The notes: generated by a model from the sequence alone, not told the origin. Shown: positions 8,690-18,693, counted from the first letter of the stretch. The stretch is DNA of 64,000 nt from Rhodohalobacter sulfatireducens (GCF_022012475.1 NZ_JAKLWS010000010.1:1-64000), one strand, 5' to 3'. Translations and numbers: made by a program.

Positions 8690-11000
8690 CGAGAGCTTGC
8701 TCCTTTTTGTAACTGTTGATGTTCTTTAATGCATAAAAGAGCTGGCCTGCAGAAATACCTCCGTCGTTCGGCGGAATCTTCTGATGCCAGTAAGGCTGAA
8801 ATCCTTCCTTTCTCAATCCGTCGACTGTCTTCTCCGCCAGGTAAACATTCTGGAAGCATCCACCCGACAAAACCACTTTCTCACGGCCAACCTGTTTGGC
8901 TACATCCACAATCATTTTGGAAAGCGTATTGTGGAACTTCGCTGATATCTCAAACGCTTTAAGCCGATTCAAATCTTGCAATATTTCACGGAAGAGAAGC
9001 TCCCAGTCAATGATATCCAGATCTCCATCCCGGCCGATCTCGTAGGGATAAACATCTGCAGACTCTGTTTGCGAGATCAAATATTCCAAAGCCATGGCTG
9101 CCTGGCCCTCAAAGGATATCTTCTGCTTGATATTCAGTATGGAAGCAACGGCATCAAACACTCTTCCTGCACTGGTGGTGATGTGCGTATTGATCTTTTG
9201 ATCCAGCATTCGCTGAAGAATCTCTCGCTCCGGTTTTTCAAAAGCCTGAATGGGTAGCAAATCTGTCTGCTGAAACAGTTGCTCTCCAAAGATTTCATAC
9301 AACACTCCGATAGCCGATCTCCTCGGCTCTTTGATTGCCTGATCGCCACCGGGTAAAAGAAATGGCCGAAAGGCCGCCACACGCTTCCAGGACCCCATGT
9401 CTGCGAGTAAAAACTCGCCTCCCCAAATAGTTTCATCCGTCCCGAACCCAGTACCATCCCACGCCACTCCCAGCACGGGTCCTTCCAGGTTGTGCTCGGC
9501 CATACATGAAAGAACGTGCGCGTAGTGATGTTGAACCCCAATCGTCGGCAGAGTACGCTTCAGTGCATCCTTGGTTGAGTAATATTCCGGGTGATCGTCA
9601 TGCAGGATCCATTCGGGATGCAAATCGTACAATGCCGGCAAATCCTCAATCACTCTGTGATATGCTTTTATCGCCTCGTAGGTATCAAGGTCACCAATAT
9701 GCTGACTCATAAATAGATTGGTATCCCGGTTAACAGCTACTGTGTTCTTCAGATGACCTCCCACCGCCAGGCATGTCGGTATTTCCTGAGATTGATCCTG
9801 ATCAGAAGCATCTACTTTGATGGGAAAGGGGGCATATCCCCTGGCACGACGCAGCAAAGTTGGTTTTCCGGCAATTATTCGCACGACCGAATCATCTACA
9901 TGCCTCTCGATGGGGCGATTATGCACCAAATAGAGATCAGCGATCCCTCCCATTCGCTCTATCGCCTCATTTTCATTAATGCAGATCGGTTCATCACTCA
10001 AATTCCCACTTGTAGCCACAACCGGCCCGTTCACCAATCGCATGAGAATGTGGTGCAGAGGTGTATAAGGCAGCATGATTCCAAGTGTTGGATTCTCCGG
10101 AGCCACAGAATCAGCTATAAACTCACTGGCCCATTTCTTCCGATTTAAAATAACAATGGGAGCCTCGGCAGAGGTTAGCAACTCTTTCTCCTGTTCTGAG
10201 ATCGAACAGATCTCCCGAGCCTTTATCAAAGACGAGACCATTAAAGCGAACGGTTTCTCTTCCCGGTTTTTACGCTGCCGAAGCCTTGAAACCACACCTT
10301 CACTGGTTGCATCCGTCAGCAGTTGAAATCCTCCCAAGCCTTTCAACGCAACAATTTTCCCGCGTTTGATCTCCTCGGCTGCAGTCTCAATCACTTTGTG
10401 ATGTGTCGCCAGAACTTTACCCTGTTTACTCCACAATTCAACATGGGGCCCACAGTCCGGACAGGCATTAGGTTGAGCATGAAAGCGCCTGTCTACCGGA
10501 TCTTCATACTCCTTTTGGCATCTCTGACACATGATAAAATTCTTCATCGTAGTCTGTGAACGATCGTAGGGCAGCCCGGTTATGATGGAATATCGCGGGC
10601 CGCAATGCGTACAGTTTGTGAACGGGTAGAGGTACCGCCGGTCACCGGGATCAAAAATCTCCTCCAGGCAGTCCGAGCAAGTGGCAAGTTCAGGCTGCAT
10701 CAATGCTTTTTTGCTCCCCTGATCGCTGCTCTCCCTGATTTTAAAGGTAGAGTATCCTGCAACTTCCAGCGACTCTACATTAAAATACTGGTAATAAGAG
10801 TGGGCAGGCTTGTCGTTCTGCAGAGTCTCAAGCATTTCATCAAGCAATTGTTCAGCTCCCTCCACTTCAATAGTAACTCCAGCAGGGTCGTTAACGACCC
10901 ATCCATTCAATCCGAATTGAGTAGCCAACCGATAAACAAACGGCCGAAAGCCCACTCCCTGAACAGCTCCACGAATTGTTATGCGGAAACGTTTTTCCAT
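8673..11000 (-). CDS. hypF: Carbamoyltransferase HypF
   Basis: HypF turns carbamoyl phosphate and ATP into carbamoyl-AMP and hands the group to the HypE cysteine. Domain order in the 775 residues is complete: acylphosphatase ([20 protein letters not shown] at about 5-24), four paired zinc-finger cysteines (CSDC, CTHCG, CQRC, CPDCG), a YrdC-like nucleotide domain ([17 protein letters not shown] at about 213-229) and a Kae1-like domain with the metal motif [15 protein letters not shown]. It overlaps hypB by 22 bp and hypD by 17 bp, so the set is probably translated in a coupled way. Confidence 0.94.
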   Translation of the reverse strand: MEKRFRITIRGAVQGVGFRPFVYRLATQFGLNGWVVNDPAGVTIEVEGAEQLLDEMLETLQNDKPAHSYYQYFNVESLEVAGYSTFKIRESSDQGSKKALMQPELATCSDCLEEIFDPGDRRYLYPFTNCTHCGPRYSIITGLPYDRSQTTMKNFIMCQRCQKEYEDPVDRRFHAQPNACPDCGPHVELWSKQGKVLATHHKVIETAAEEIKRGKIVALKGLGGFQLLTDATSEGVVSRLRQRKNREEKPFALMVSSLIKAREICSISEQEKELLTSAEAPIVILNRKKWASEFIADSVAPENPTLGIMLPYTPLHHILMRLVNGPVVATSGNLSDEPICINENEAIERMGGIADLYLVHNRPIERHVDDSVVRIIAGKPTLLRRARGYAPFPIKVDASDQDQSQEIPTCLAVGGHLKNTVAVNRDTNLFMSQHIGDLDTYEAIKAYHRVIEDLPALYDLHPEWILHDDHPEYYSTKDALKRTLPTIGVQHHYAHVLSCMAEHNLEGPVLGVAWDGTGFGTDETIWGGEFLLADMGSWKRVAAFRPFLLPGGDQAIKEPRRSAIGVLYEIFGEQLFQQTDLLPIQAFEKPEREILQRMLDQKINTHITTSAGRVFDAVASILNIKQKISFEGQAAMALEYLISQTESADVYPYEIGRDGDLDIIDWELLFREILQDLNRLKAFEISAKFHNTLSKMIVDVAKQVGREKVVLSGGCFQNVYLAEKTVDGLRKEGFQPYWHQKIPPNDGGISAGQLFYALKNINSYKKEQALDEVPG

Positions 11001-11653
11001 GTTTTTTCCATCACCTGTTTCTCCAACCAGTTACACCAATCATCAACTCCTTCACCGCTAACACAAGAGGTCTCAAAAATGGTCAGATCAGGATTGATCT
11101 TTAAGGCATTGGTCCGCAATTGGTCAAGATCACAATTTGTGTATGGCAAGAGATCCGTTTTATTGATAATTAAAACCTTTGAATTCCGAAACATAGCCGG
11201 GTATTTCAACGGTTTATCGTCTCCCTCTACTGTACTTGAGATGACGACTTTCATCTCTTCGCCCAAATCGAAACTGGACGGACAAACGAGATTACCAACA
11301 TTTTCTATGAACAGCAGTTCGGTTTCTTCCGGATTGATATCGGCCAGGGCATCTTTGACCAAAGCTGCTTCCAAATGGCATGATCCATTGGTCACCAGCT
11401 GTATAATTGGCAGATCGAATGATGATAAACGTTCGGCATCCAAACTAGTCTGAACATCACCGATCACCACGGCTGTTTTCACTCTTCCCTCCAGTTCTTT
11501 GAGCGTCCATTCAAGTAAACTGGTTTTACCTGAGCCGGGAGAGCTTACCAGGTTCAGAGCGAAGATTCCCTGTTTGTCAAAAAACGATCGGTTTTGGTTG
11601 GCTACTTCATCATTCTTTTGCAAGACTTTTCTTTCAATTGTTTTGATACTCAT
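10979..11653 (-). CDS. hypB: Hydrogenase nickel-insertion GTPase HypB
   Basis: HypB is the GTPase that, with HypA, drives nickel delivery to the large-subunit precursor. The 224 residues show the P-loop SSPGSGKTSL (about 37-46), the metal-binding switch region ENVGNLVCPSSFDLGE and the guanine-specificity motif NKTD. The N-terminus (MSIKTIERKVLQKNDEVA) lacks both the CxxCGC nickel motif and the His-rich store present in some homologues, so this is the minimal form and nickel must come from elsewhere, plausibly the HupE permease. It lies 3 bp downstream of hypA. Confidence 0.92.
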   Translation of the reverse strand: MSIKTIERKVLQKNDEVANQNRSFFDKQGIFALNLVSSPGSGKTSLLEWTLKELEGRVKTAVVIGDVQTSLDAERLSSFDLPIIQLVTNGSCHLEAALVKDALADINPEETELLFIENVGNLVCPSSFDLGEEMKVVISSTVEGDDKPLKYPAMFRNSKVLIINKTDLLPYTNCDLDQLRTNALKINPDLTIFETSCVSGEGVDDWCNWLEKQVMEKTWKNVSA

Positions 11654-11656
11654 GGC

Positions 11657-12013
11657 TTAGTGGTTTATGGGTTCAGTAATTTCAAGATTCTCGATCATGA
11701 TCTCATTGCCTTCAACGACATCAACATCATTGGAGCAACAGACAGGACAGGTAAAATCAACGGGTTCGATTTCACTGACTTCTCCGCAGCTATTGCATTG
11801 AACACGAAGCGGAATGACGGTTATTTCCAACTTGGCATTTTCCATTGCAGTACCATCCACAGCAGCTTCAAAACCGGATTGTAACAGATCGGGAACAATC
11901 GTGGAAAACTTTCCAATTCGGACTCGAATCTTCGTTAGCAATGCCTGCTCATCCGGAGAGAGATGTTCCCCGGCAATTCGAATGATGTTTTTTGCAATTG
12001 AGAGTTCATGCAT
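11657..12013 (-). CDS. hypA: Hydrogenase nickel metallochaperone HypA
   Basis: HypA binds nickel at its N-terminus and a structural zinc in its C-terminal half, and docks nickel onto the hydrogenase precursor. The 118 residues begin MHELSIA, carrying the essential Met1-His2 nickel ligands. The zinc site is formed by CNSCG (about residues 74-78) and CPVCCSNDV (about 90-98). The length is normal for the family. It is the second gene of the hyp set, 49 bp downstream of hypC. Confidence 0.92.
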   Translation of the reverse strand: MHELSIAKNIIRIAGEHLSPDEQALLTKIRVRIGKFSTIVPDLLQSGFEAAVDGTAMENAKLEITVIPLRVQCNSCGEVSEIEPVDFTCPVCCSNDVDVVEGNEIMIENLEITEPINH

Positions 12014-12062
12014 AATAAGTCATCCTATATTAACTCCCTGTGTAACGCCGTTAATCTACTTT

Positions 12063-12314
12063 CTATGGTTCGTTCTTGAGTTCGTCGGTTTCTCCCAGCT
12101 GCTCCAGGTATTCAAATACCTTAGTGGCTTCCTGTTCATCAATTTTATTGAGGGCAAATCCAACATGGACGATAACATAATCGCCGATTTTTGCTTCAGG
12201 TACATAGGAGAGGCAGACTTCTTTAACAAGACCGCCGAAACTGACTCTCCCCATTGTCAGCTCGTCTTGCTCTTCACTAATCTGGATTACTTTTCCCGGG
12301 ATCCCAAGACACAT
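12063..12314 (-). CDS. hypC: Hydrogenase assembly chaperone HypC
   Basis: HypC carries the Fe(CN)2CO unit together with HypD and delivers it to the large-subunit precursor. The 83-residue protein opens with MCLGIPGKV, where the Cys2 exposed after Met removal is the iron ligand. The small beta-barrel follows, and a helical tail contains KVFEYLEQLGE. It is the first gene of the minus-strand accessory set, so the promoter for hypCABFDE should lie in the region just right of 12314. Confidence 0.92.
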   Translation of the reverse strand: MCLGIPGKVIQISEEQDELTMGRVSFGGLVKEVCLSYVPEAKIGDYVIVHVGFALNKIDEQEATKVFEYLEQLGETDELKNEP

Positions 12315-12964
12315 AATTTTTCTATTTTAGAGTTTTAGCTCTCTTTATCCATACTTATTATAAATGTACACATTCTTAAGCTATTTATTGAATGGCGGGG
12401 CTGTTTTTTCAAAAAAAACATGTAATTAGACAGGTAAGAAAGTAGCAGAATGATCCCTGAACATTGATGTTATCAATTCAGAGAGATTATTCCCGAAAAT
12501 AGTTCGTTGGTAGACGAATTTTATAACCAATCAAATTGATATGTTTTCTATTCAGGATAGAAAGCAGTTGGTACCGGGTAACCCTTACAAAGTTGGTAAA
12601 AAGCATATCCCTTCACGTTTAAAAAGAGAGTGCAGTCCGGTTTAGCTTTGAACGGTTGCATTTGTGTTGACTCCCTTAGGGTTAAACAAAAAGAATTTAA
12701 ATAGCTTGAGCGCAGTACTCTCCAGCAGTACTATTCATATTCTCTTCCCTGAAGGAACCAAGATCCGGGCATGCAATTTCTATCATTCTTTATGGCTAGA
12801 TGATATTGGTGCGTTGTCTTTAATGAGTCCTGATTCATATTACTCTCACAAATCCAACGTAATTTGAATAGTATCAAAGGTATGCAAATGATGCTGGCAT
12901 ACCCGGAACAACCTCTAAACGTAAGAGCTTCGCAAACAGAAAAATTAAACAAAATGATCTTTCT
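12315..12964. other. 650-bp gap between divergent hypC and the 12965 lipoprotein gene
   Basis: It must contain the promoters of both flanking genes. An 11-bp palindrome ATCAAATTGAT lies at 12530-12540, and two GCAGTACT direct repeats lie near 12712-12734. I see no recognisable coding region: a 67-codon frame at 12664-12867 has no family resemblance or ribosome-binding site. Confidence 0.5.
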
Positions 12965-13966
12965 ATGAAGACTTTGACTACCGTTCTTGCTTGTATTCTT
13001 TTGTTAAGTTGTACTGCTGAAACCAACAGAACCGTAGATGATATTCTTAACTCCACGTTCAGGGTATATCAAATATCCGGGTTCGAGGGGCCCAAAATCG
13101 ATATCAAATCAGACAGTCTTACTGAATTTCTGACTGCACTGCATTACGATATTCCACTTTCTGACATTGAACATGAATTGGAATGGAGTCCGGAGACAAC
13201 GGAGAGGCATATCAATGCTCTTATTGAAAATAAACTGCTCATAAAGCAGGGTGATGACTATCAACCAAACCTCGGGATCATCACGCTGGAGCGAGGGAAT
13301 TTATTAGAAGAAAAAGCCCAAAACGTAGCGAATGAAATTTCAGACAGCATATCCGCATGGTTACCGGAAATAAAGGAGATCCATAATGAATCGCACATTT
13401 CGCAGAACCATGACTTCCGCGAATTGTCTCTCTTTTATCTGAGCAATGTCATTCTCGACAATTTTCAGATCGAACGGGTGGAAGAAGAGTTTTTAAATCA
13501 ACAACGTCCGTTACGAAACGGAAGCCGGTACTACCTTGCTATTGTCGAAGATGATCTGGCCGCCGCCACCGAACCGTACGGAATCTATGGTAACCGGGGG
13601 CTTCACTGGAGCGACTCCACAGGCATCTCCGTGTACGGGAACCGGCGTACATCTTCGAACCCCGGCTGGGACAATTACGAAGACAAAAATATCCATGTGT
13701 TTGATGAACACGATACGGAGCTGATCACCCAAACCATGCCCGACCTGTTTTTTCCAACGCTTCTCGATATCCTGAACAGAAACCGGTCCGCTTTTGAAGC
13801 CATCTACAGTGAGCTGAACTTTGATGAAGAGATCTCCTTTGAAGAGTTCTTTATTTTCTGGTACCACTGGATTTACACGGAAGCGACGGACGTTCTCATT
13901 GAAAGAGAGATCATCCAGAAACCACAAAACGAGATGTTCTACTACCAGATTGCGGTGAATTTTTGA
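12965..13966 (+). CDS. Lipoprotein with a winged-helix-like segment, function unknown
   Basis: I do not recognise this family. The 333-residue product starts with a lipoprotein signal (MKTLTTVLACILLLSC, Cys16 as lipid anchor). Residues of about 50-95 (LTALHYDIPLSDIEHELEWS, then ERHINALIENKLLIKQGDDY) follow the helix-turn-helix-wing pattern of winged-helix regulators, which is unexpected in an exported protein. The rest is acidic and aromatic-rich, with GNRGLHWSDSTGISVYGNRR in the middle and a hydrophobic, Glu-rich C-terminal helix (EEISFEEFFIFWYHWIY). The first ATG is used and no clear ribosome-binding site is visible. It stands alone, diverging from the hyp set. Confidence 0.65.
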   Translation: MKTLTTVLACILLLSCTAETNRTVDDILNSTFRVYQISGFEGPKIDIKSDSLTEFLTALHYDIPLSDIEHELEWSPETTERHINALIENKLLIKQGDDYQPNLGIITLERGNLLEEKAQNVANEISDSISAWLPEIKEIHNESHISQNHDFRELSLFYLSNVILDNFQIERVEEEFLNQQRPLRNGSRYYLAIVEDDLAAATEPYGIYGNRGLHWSDSTGISVYGNRRTSSNPGWDNYEDKNIHVFDEHDTELITQTMPDLFFPTLLDILNRNRSAFEAIYSELNFDEEISFEEFFIFWYHWIYTEATDVLIEREIIQKPQNEMFYYQIAVNF

Positions 13967-14340
13967 AAAGCACGAGCAGCATTCCTGTACTGTTTTTTCT
14001 TTTGCCAATTCGGGCATTAAGATAGAGAGAACCATCCAGGGTCAAATGTGATAGCCTTAAGTTGAGGATATTCAAAACCCCTTGCAAATATCGAACCTAC
14101 TACGCAATGTCCAGCCTCTAAATTTCATCAACTCCAATTAGCCCCCAACTCGCACAGTTCACTGACACACCTCGCCGATTCTTGCCCGCCTCCTAATTAT
14201 TAGTTAATCTTTCCTAGTAAAAAGGAATTCCACATCCTGGTTTGTTGCAAGGCGTGACTGTTTAAAATCATTATTCGTTCATTGATCCATAATCCCCTCG
14301 CCTCTTAGACATTAATGAACCCAAAACAAAGAATAACAAT
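13967..14340. other. Gap containing a 40-bp dispersed repeat (copy 1)
   Basis: Positions 14174-14213 match 22266-22305 at 33 of 40 bases, with the shared blocks TTCTTGCCCGC and TTATTAGTTA. Both copies lie about 90-130 bp upstream of a gene start (AraC regulator here, acetyltransferase at 22393), on the same strand. The match could be a leader, a promoter module or a mobile-repeat remnant. I see no coding sequence in the gap. Confidence 0.5.
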
Positions 14341-15213
14341 TTGAGAAAATTCACATTTGAAAATCGGAAGTACGGATTCGAATTATTGATGGATTTGCAC
14401 AAATTTGAAGATAATGCAAACGTATTTTTTGATCCTAATCCGCATACGATTGACTTTTTTGAAGTGATGATTTTTGAAAACGGAAACGGTCAGATTGAAC
14501 TAAACGGGCACAAATTGGATGTAACAACGAACAGCCTGTTCTTCACCTCTCCCTTTCAAAAAAAAAGTTGTAAAATCGATCCCGCTACAGTCAAGGGTTT
14601 TCATCTTGTTTTTCAAAATGACTTTTTATCTGATTTTTTTGACGACAAACTTTTCACATACCGGCTGCAATACTTTTTTAATTCTCAATATCCTCAATAC
14701 TTACAGCTGCAAAATGAAGATTATAATATCATCAAATTAACCTTAAATGAAATTATCGCCGAGGTAAAAAATTATCAAAATGATAGTCTCCACATTTTGC
14801 GTTCACTTCTATATTTCTCCTTAGCCAAGCTCAATCGGCTGTATTCAAAGCGCTATAATATCTCACCTGATACTCAATCGGATTCTACTCTTTACAAGTT
14901 CAAAGAGATGTTAGAAAAAAATATTCGCAGCACTCATCTGGTAGAAGAATATTGCCGTTTGCTGCGGGTTACCCGCCAACAACTAAACAAAATGGTAAAA
15001 GCACATACCGGCCTCACTTCCAAAAGTATGATTAACAACAGATTGCTGCAGGAAGTAAAAATGGAACTTCGATATACCGATAAAACAATAGCCGAAATAG
15101 CCTTTGCCCTCAATTTTAGTGAGTCCAATAATCTGACAAGGTTTTTCAAAAATTTAGAGGGTATCAGCCCTTCAGCCTACAGGAATAATTACCAAAATGA
15201 TAGTAATTATTGA
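14341..15213 (+). CDS. AraC family transcriptional regulator
   Basis: This is a 290-residue DNA-binding regulator. The N-terminal 150 residues form a cupin-like sensor domain (PNPHTIDFFEVMIFENGNG, then FFTSPFQKK). The C-terminal 100 residues hold the two AraC helix-turn-helix units, seen in EEYCRLLRVTRQQLNKMVKA and in IAEIAFALNFSESNNLTRFF followed by EGISPSAYR. It appears to start with TTG at 14341, because the nearest upstream ATG is out of frame; the ATG at 14389 would cut into the sensor domain. It lies 77 bp before a co-oriented secreted lectin-like gene, a possible target. The ligand is unknown. Confidence 0.85.
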   Translation: MRKFTFENRKYGFELLMDLHKFEDNANVFFDPNPHTIDFFEVMIFENGNGQIELNGHKLDVTTNSLFFTSPFQKKSCKIDPATVKGFHLVFQNDFLSDFFDDKLFTYRLQYFFNSQYPQYLQLQNEDYNIIKLTLNEIIAEVKNYQNDSLHILRSLLYFSLAKLNRLYSKRYNISPDTQSDSTLYKFKEMLEKNIRSTHLVEEYCRLLRVTRQQLNKMVKAHTGLTSKSMINNRLLQEVKMELRYTDKTIAEIAFALNFSESNNLTRFFKNLEGISPSAYRNNYQNDSNY

Positions 15214-15290
15214 TAAAGTGATATTAAGGAGATACTGATCCAAACTTATTTTTGTGAACAAACGAACCATTATTTGTAAACAAAAATATC

Positions 15291-16361
15291 ATGATAAAAT
15301 TACTCTACCTGTTAATCGTATTATTCGTCGCTGAACTATCCACTGCTCAAAACTCAACCGTAAAAATTGATATGAATGCTTCCAATTGGGACTTGCCCGA
15401 GGAAGCCGTGTTAGAAAGGTTTGATAACAAAGAAACGCTTCTACTGAATGGAAAGGCCATTGTGAAAAACCAAAATTTCACAAACGGAACCATTGAGGTG
15501 GATATATACGCCAATTCAAAGAGAAGTTTTGCCGGCATCATCTTCAGAAAGCAAGATCAGACCATGGAAGAGGTATATATGAGACTTCACAAATCCAGCC
15601 AGGCCGATGCAGTTCAATATACACCCATTTTTAATAATGAGACGAACTGGCAATTATACATAGAACATCAGGCGATGGTTTCTTTTAAAGATTCAGGCTG
15701 GAATACTCTTCGTATTGAAGTGGCAAATAGCAGTGCTGAGGTGTTTGTAAATGACGAAAAAATGTTTACGGTTGATCATTTAAAGACAAACCACAGTCGT
15801 GGATCAATCGGCCTAACTGCTCTGTTTACCAATAGATTTTCAAATTTTCGGGTAACCAACAGTGATAATACTGTTGATTCGCAAACCGAAGACAATAGTG
15901 TTATGGACCCAAATATCATCTCAGAATGGCAAATTTCCCAGGCAAAACCTTTCAATGAAGAAGAGTTTGGTATAAATAATTTTTCAAGTATAAATTATAT
16001 GACCGCTACAACAGAAAATTCCGGTCTACTACCAATTTCCAAATATCTTGAGAAACCATCATCAGGTAATTTTGAGGAGAACCGGGAAGATTACACCATA
16101 GCATATACAACAATTCACGCAGATAAACGGGAAACAAAACTTTTCTCCTTTGATTATAGTGACAGGATAATTGTTTATCTCAACGGCGAACCCATTTTTA
16201 AAGGTAACAACGCTTTCAGGGCTAAAGGAATACAATACATGGGTCATATGGATATAAATACCAACAAATTGTACCTGCCTCTCAATAAAGGTAAAAATGA
16301 AATTCATTGTATAGTTATTGACAAGGCAAACGGTTGGGGTATCATGGCAAAATTAGAATGA
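15291..16361 (+). CDS. Secreted LamG/DUF1080-like (concanavalin-fold) protein
   Basis: The 356-residue product has a cleavable signal peptide (MIKLLYLLIVLFVAELSTAQ). The first domain (about 25-195) has the jelly-roll pattern of LamG or DUF1080 proteins: an opening strand on the NWDLPEEAVLERFDNKE type, FTNGTIEVDIYANSKRSFAG, GWNTLRIEVANSSAEVFVND and closing RFSNFRVTN. The second half (about 210-356) looks like another beta-rich domain, with a closing KNEIHCIVIDKANGWGIMAK that resembles the accessory beta-sandwich of glycosidases. No catalytic residues can be assigned. Sugar or polymer binding is the likely role, and the neighbouring AraC regulator may control it. Confidence 0.65.
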   Translation: MIKLLYLLIVLFVAELSTAQNSTVKIDMNASNWDLPEEAVLERFDNKETLLLNGKAIVKNQNFTNGTIEVDIYANSKRSFAGIIFRKQDQTMEEVYMRLHKSSQADAVQYTPIFNNETNWQLYIEHQAMVSFKDSGWNTLRIEVANSSAEVFVNDEKMFTVDHLKTNHSRGSIGLTALFTNRFSNFRVTNSDNTVDSQTEDNSVMDPNIISEWQISQAKPFNEEEFGINNFSSINYMTATTENSGLLPISKYLEKPSSGNFEENREDYTIAYTTIHADKRETKLFSFDYSDRIIVYLNGEPIFKGNNAFRAKGIQYMGHMDINTNKLYLPLNKGKNEIHCIVIDKANGWGIMAKLE

Positions 16362-16806
16362 CCTGTTTGCCACTCTCTATAGAATCGAAGCAAAGGTAAC
16401 CGGCCCCACAGCTGTTTCTTCAGTATAAGATAAATAACAACTTTTCGAGATAAAGATGAATATTATTATGCAAAGTAACATTGCGCTGCCTGCTCCTTAA
16501 TTGGCAAGGAGGCTCTATATGCCTTGAATTTACTACACTCCGGTAGTTCTATTCCTATCATCTGCCTTAATCTATCATCAATTAACCGAGCAATCTTCCA
16601 AACTCTAAATCGCAAGATATTGACAGTAATTTGATATTTAATCGGCGTTATTCATGTTGCCCTGTTAGTTTTATTTAGAACGTGAATAGAACTGGTTTAT
16701 GAAGTTAGGATAGAAGAACGGCATTGGACATATTCCAACTTTGGCTTTTATTGTAAAAACATTGCATCTAATTTAGCGCCAGTATCATTAATACAAATCA
16801 GATCAG
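16362..16806. other. 445-bp gap without a recognisable gene
   Basis: The only structure noticed is a short inverted repeat, CTCCTT at 16493-16498 with AAGGAG at 16506-16511. There is no T-run behind it, so it is not a convincing terminator. No open frame with a family signature is present. Confidence 0.4.
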
Positions 16807-17082
16807 ATGAACCAAAAAGAAATTTCTCAATTAAGTGACGAAGAACTGCTGGAAGAAGTACAAAAAATAAAGCCATCCCCCGGCATTGATGCATTTTTTA
16901 TTGGGTTTTTAATCGGAATCATCATTTTCAGTGTAACCGCGAGCAGTTGGGGGTTTCTTACCTTAATTCCTCTGTTTTTGATCTACCTGTTTTTAAAAAA
17001 ATCAAAGAGATACGATGCACTAAAGAAGGAAATGAAAGACCGAAAATTACAATCAATTTATACGCGTTTTTTTAAATCATAA
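16807..17082 (+). CDS. Small two-TM membrane protein, hypothetical
   Basis: This 91-residue protein begins with an acidic amphipathic helix (ISQLSDEELLEEVQKIKPS), followed by two closely spaced membrane segments (AFFIGFLIGIIIFSVTA and GFLTLIPLFLIYLFL) and a basic cytoplasmic tail (KKSKRYDALKKEMKDRK). Small proteins with this SDEELLEE plus hairpin layout are common in Bacteroidota and relatives, with no assigned function. It stands alone, with gaps on both sides, so context gives no hint. Confidence 0.7.
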   Translation: MNQKEISQLSDEELLEEVQKIKPSPGIDAFFIGFLIGIIIFSVTASSWGFLTLIPLFLIYLFLKKSKRYDALKKEMKDRKLQSIYTRFFKS

Positions 17083-17209
17083 TGACGCAGTGCGTTACCG
17101 TCACTTTGAATGCACCAACAGTTAAGCTACTTTAATTGCTATTCATAAAGCGCGGTAGCCACAGTGGAATTTCCGGGCAACCCTCGTGATCTCTTCATAA
17201 AAATATCTC

Positions 17210-18181
17210 ATGAAAGCAATACTTTTAAAGAAGTATGGAACACCGTACGATCTTACAATTGGGAAGGTGGCTAAACCGGTCCCGAAACACAATGAAGTGC
17301 TGGTGAGAGTTCACTCAGCATCTATTAACGATTGGGATTGGGGATTGGTCAGGGGAAAGCCATTTGTGATCCGTTTGTTTTTCGGTCTGAGAAAACCCAA
17401 AATTCAGTTTCCGGGGGTTGATATTTCCGGAAAGATCGAAGCATTGGGCAGTAATGTGAGTTCCTTTGAAATCGGTGATGAAATCTACTGCGATCTGTCG
17501 GATTGCGGTCTCGGTGGATTTGCCGAATACGTTTGTGTTCCGGAAAAAATATTGTCCAAAAAGCCCTCCAATATAAGTTACAGTGATGCCTCTGCCCTGC
17601 CACATGCCGGGGTACTCGCCCTACAGGGGCTCGTTGAAAAGGGAAAGGTGAGATCCGGACAAAGTGTCCTCATCAATGGCGCCGGAGGCGGTGTCGGGAC
17701 CTTGGGCATACAAATCCTGAAATCTTACGGGGTAAAGGTAACCGGTGTTGACAGTGACAAAAAACTCGGTTTGATGAAATCACTGGGGTTTGATAGCGTA
17801 ATGGATTTTAAAAAAACGGAATTTACCGCTACCGGAGATAAATACGACCTCATCCTTGATGCAAAATCAAACAGATCCGTATTTAAATATGCACGATCTC
17901 TCAAAAAGAATGGTACTTATGTCACAGTCGGAGGGTCGATGGTCAGATTAATTGAAATAGCATTGATGGGCTCGCTCATATCACTTTTTACGAGTAAAAA
18001 GCTGAGTGTTCTCATCCTGGAACCAAATAAAGGTTTGGACCGGATTTCTAAACTTGCAGAGAAGGGACAAATGAAACCTGTTATTGATGGCCCCCACCCA
18101 TTTGATAAAATCCCTGAGTTAATTCAATATTTCGGGGAAGGCAAGCATTTGGGAAAGATTGTTGTTGAAATGGATGAATAA
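17210..18181 (+). CDS. Zinc-independent medium-chain dehydrogenase/reductase (quinone oxidoreductase-like)
   Basis: The 323-residue product is an NAD(P)-dependent MDR enzyme. The N-terminal GroES-like domain has VLVRVHSASINDWDWGLV and FPGVDISGKIEALGSNVSSF. The Rossmann domain has the nucleotide loop INGAGGGVGTLGIQILK (about residues 148-164) and GVDSDKKLGLMKSLGFD. The catalytic-zinc and structural-zinc cysteine sets of alcohol dehydrogenases are absent, which places it with quinone or enone reductases. Length is normal for the group. It is a single gene and the substrate cannot be predicted. Confidence 0.85.
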   Translation: MKAILLKKYGTPYDLTIGKVAKPVPKHNEVLVRVHSASINDWDWGLVRGKPFVIRLFFGLRKPKIQFPGVDISGKIEALGSNVSSFEIGDEIYCDLSDCGLGGFAEYVCVPEKILSKKPSNISYSDASALPHAGVLALQGLVEKGKVRSGQSVLINGAGGGVGTLGIQILKSYGVKVTGVDSDKKLGLMKSLGFDSVMDFKKTEFTATGDKYDLILDAKSNRSVFKYARSLKKNGTYVTVGGSMVRLIEIALMGSLISLFTSKKLSVLILEPNKGLDRISKLAEKGQMKPVIDGPHPFDKIPELIQYFGEGKHLGKIVVEMDE

Positions 18182-18693
18182 CGACGCAGAAGCTGTATCC
18201 ATCCTTATGTGTTAGTTGACTTATAACCTATTTATGCCCTCCAATGTCAACCGGATGCACTCCTGATCAAAACTGTCCTTTCTCGCCTAAATAGTTCTGA
18301 TACCCTTCCTGTGCATGTCTATTACGCCAAAGGCGTCCCTTGCGGTGCAAGTAGTATTCAACGGTGGCTCGCTCAGGCACTATGGGACACCAAGCAGATA
18401 ATGAAGCTCAACGAACAGAGGTTAGCCAGGCGATCCCTCTATTTACAGGACGGCTACAGAACATATTGTGTATCCTGAATCCGGATGAACAAGCGCGGAA
18501 CTACAGCACCAAGAAAGAAAATATTTTTTCTTACCCTAAAAAGCTCTGCAAACTCCGTTAAAACCTCATACGGTTCCATCTGATTGATTAATTTTCTCCT
18601 ATTGAAAAAAATTATCACGGAATATGTAATTCTGATAGTTGATTTGTAACTAACAGTATAAAACAGGCAATTTTCATTTATGCAGGCTAACCG
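18182..18693. other. 512-bp gap with an unassigned start-less open stretch
   Basis: A frame open from 18227 to a TGA at 18476-18478 (84 codons) reads like protein in places (KGVPCGASSIQRWLAQALWD) but has no start codon and no family I recognise. It may be a gene remnant. A different frame (18364-18561) overlaps it and looks non-coding. The sigma-factor promoter should lie near the right end, where the sequence is A/T rich. Confidence 0.3.

Noticed and set aside
12530-12540. ATCAAATTGAT as an Fnr/Crp operator for the hyp genes
   Set aside because: The half-sites face outward with a 1-bp spacer, which does not match TTGAT-N4-ATCAA, and the site lies over 200 bp from hypC.
12664-12867. 67-codon open frame upstream of the lipoprotein gene
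   Set aside because: No family resemblance, no ribosome-binding site and ordinary intergenic composition.
16493-16511. Inverted repeat as a terminator
   Set aside because: The stem is 6 bp with no T-run, and it is 130 bp behind the nearest stop codon.
18364-18561. 65-codon frame as a gene
   Set aside because: It overlaps a longer start-less stretch in another frame and shows no family or ribosome-binding site.
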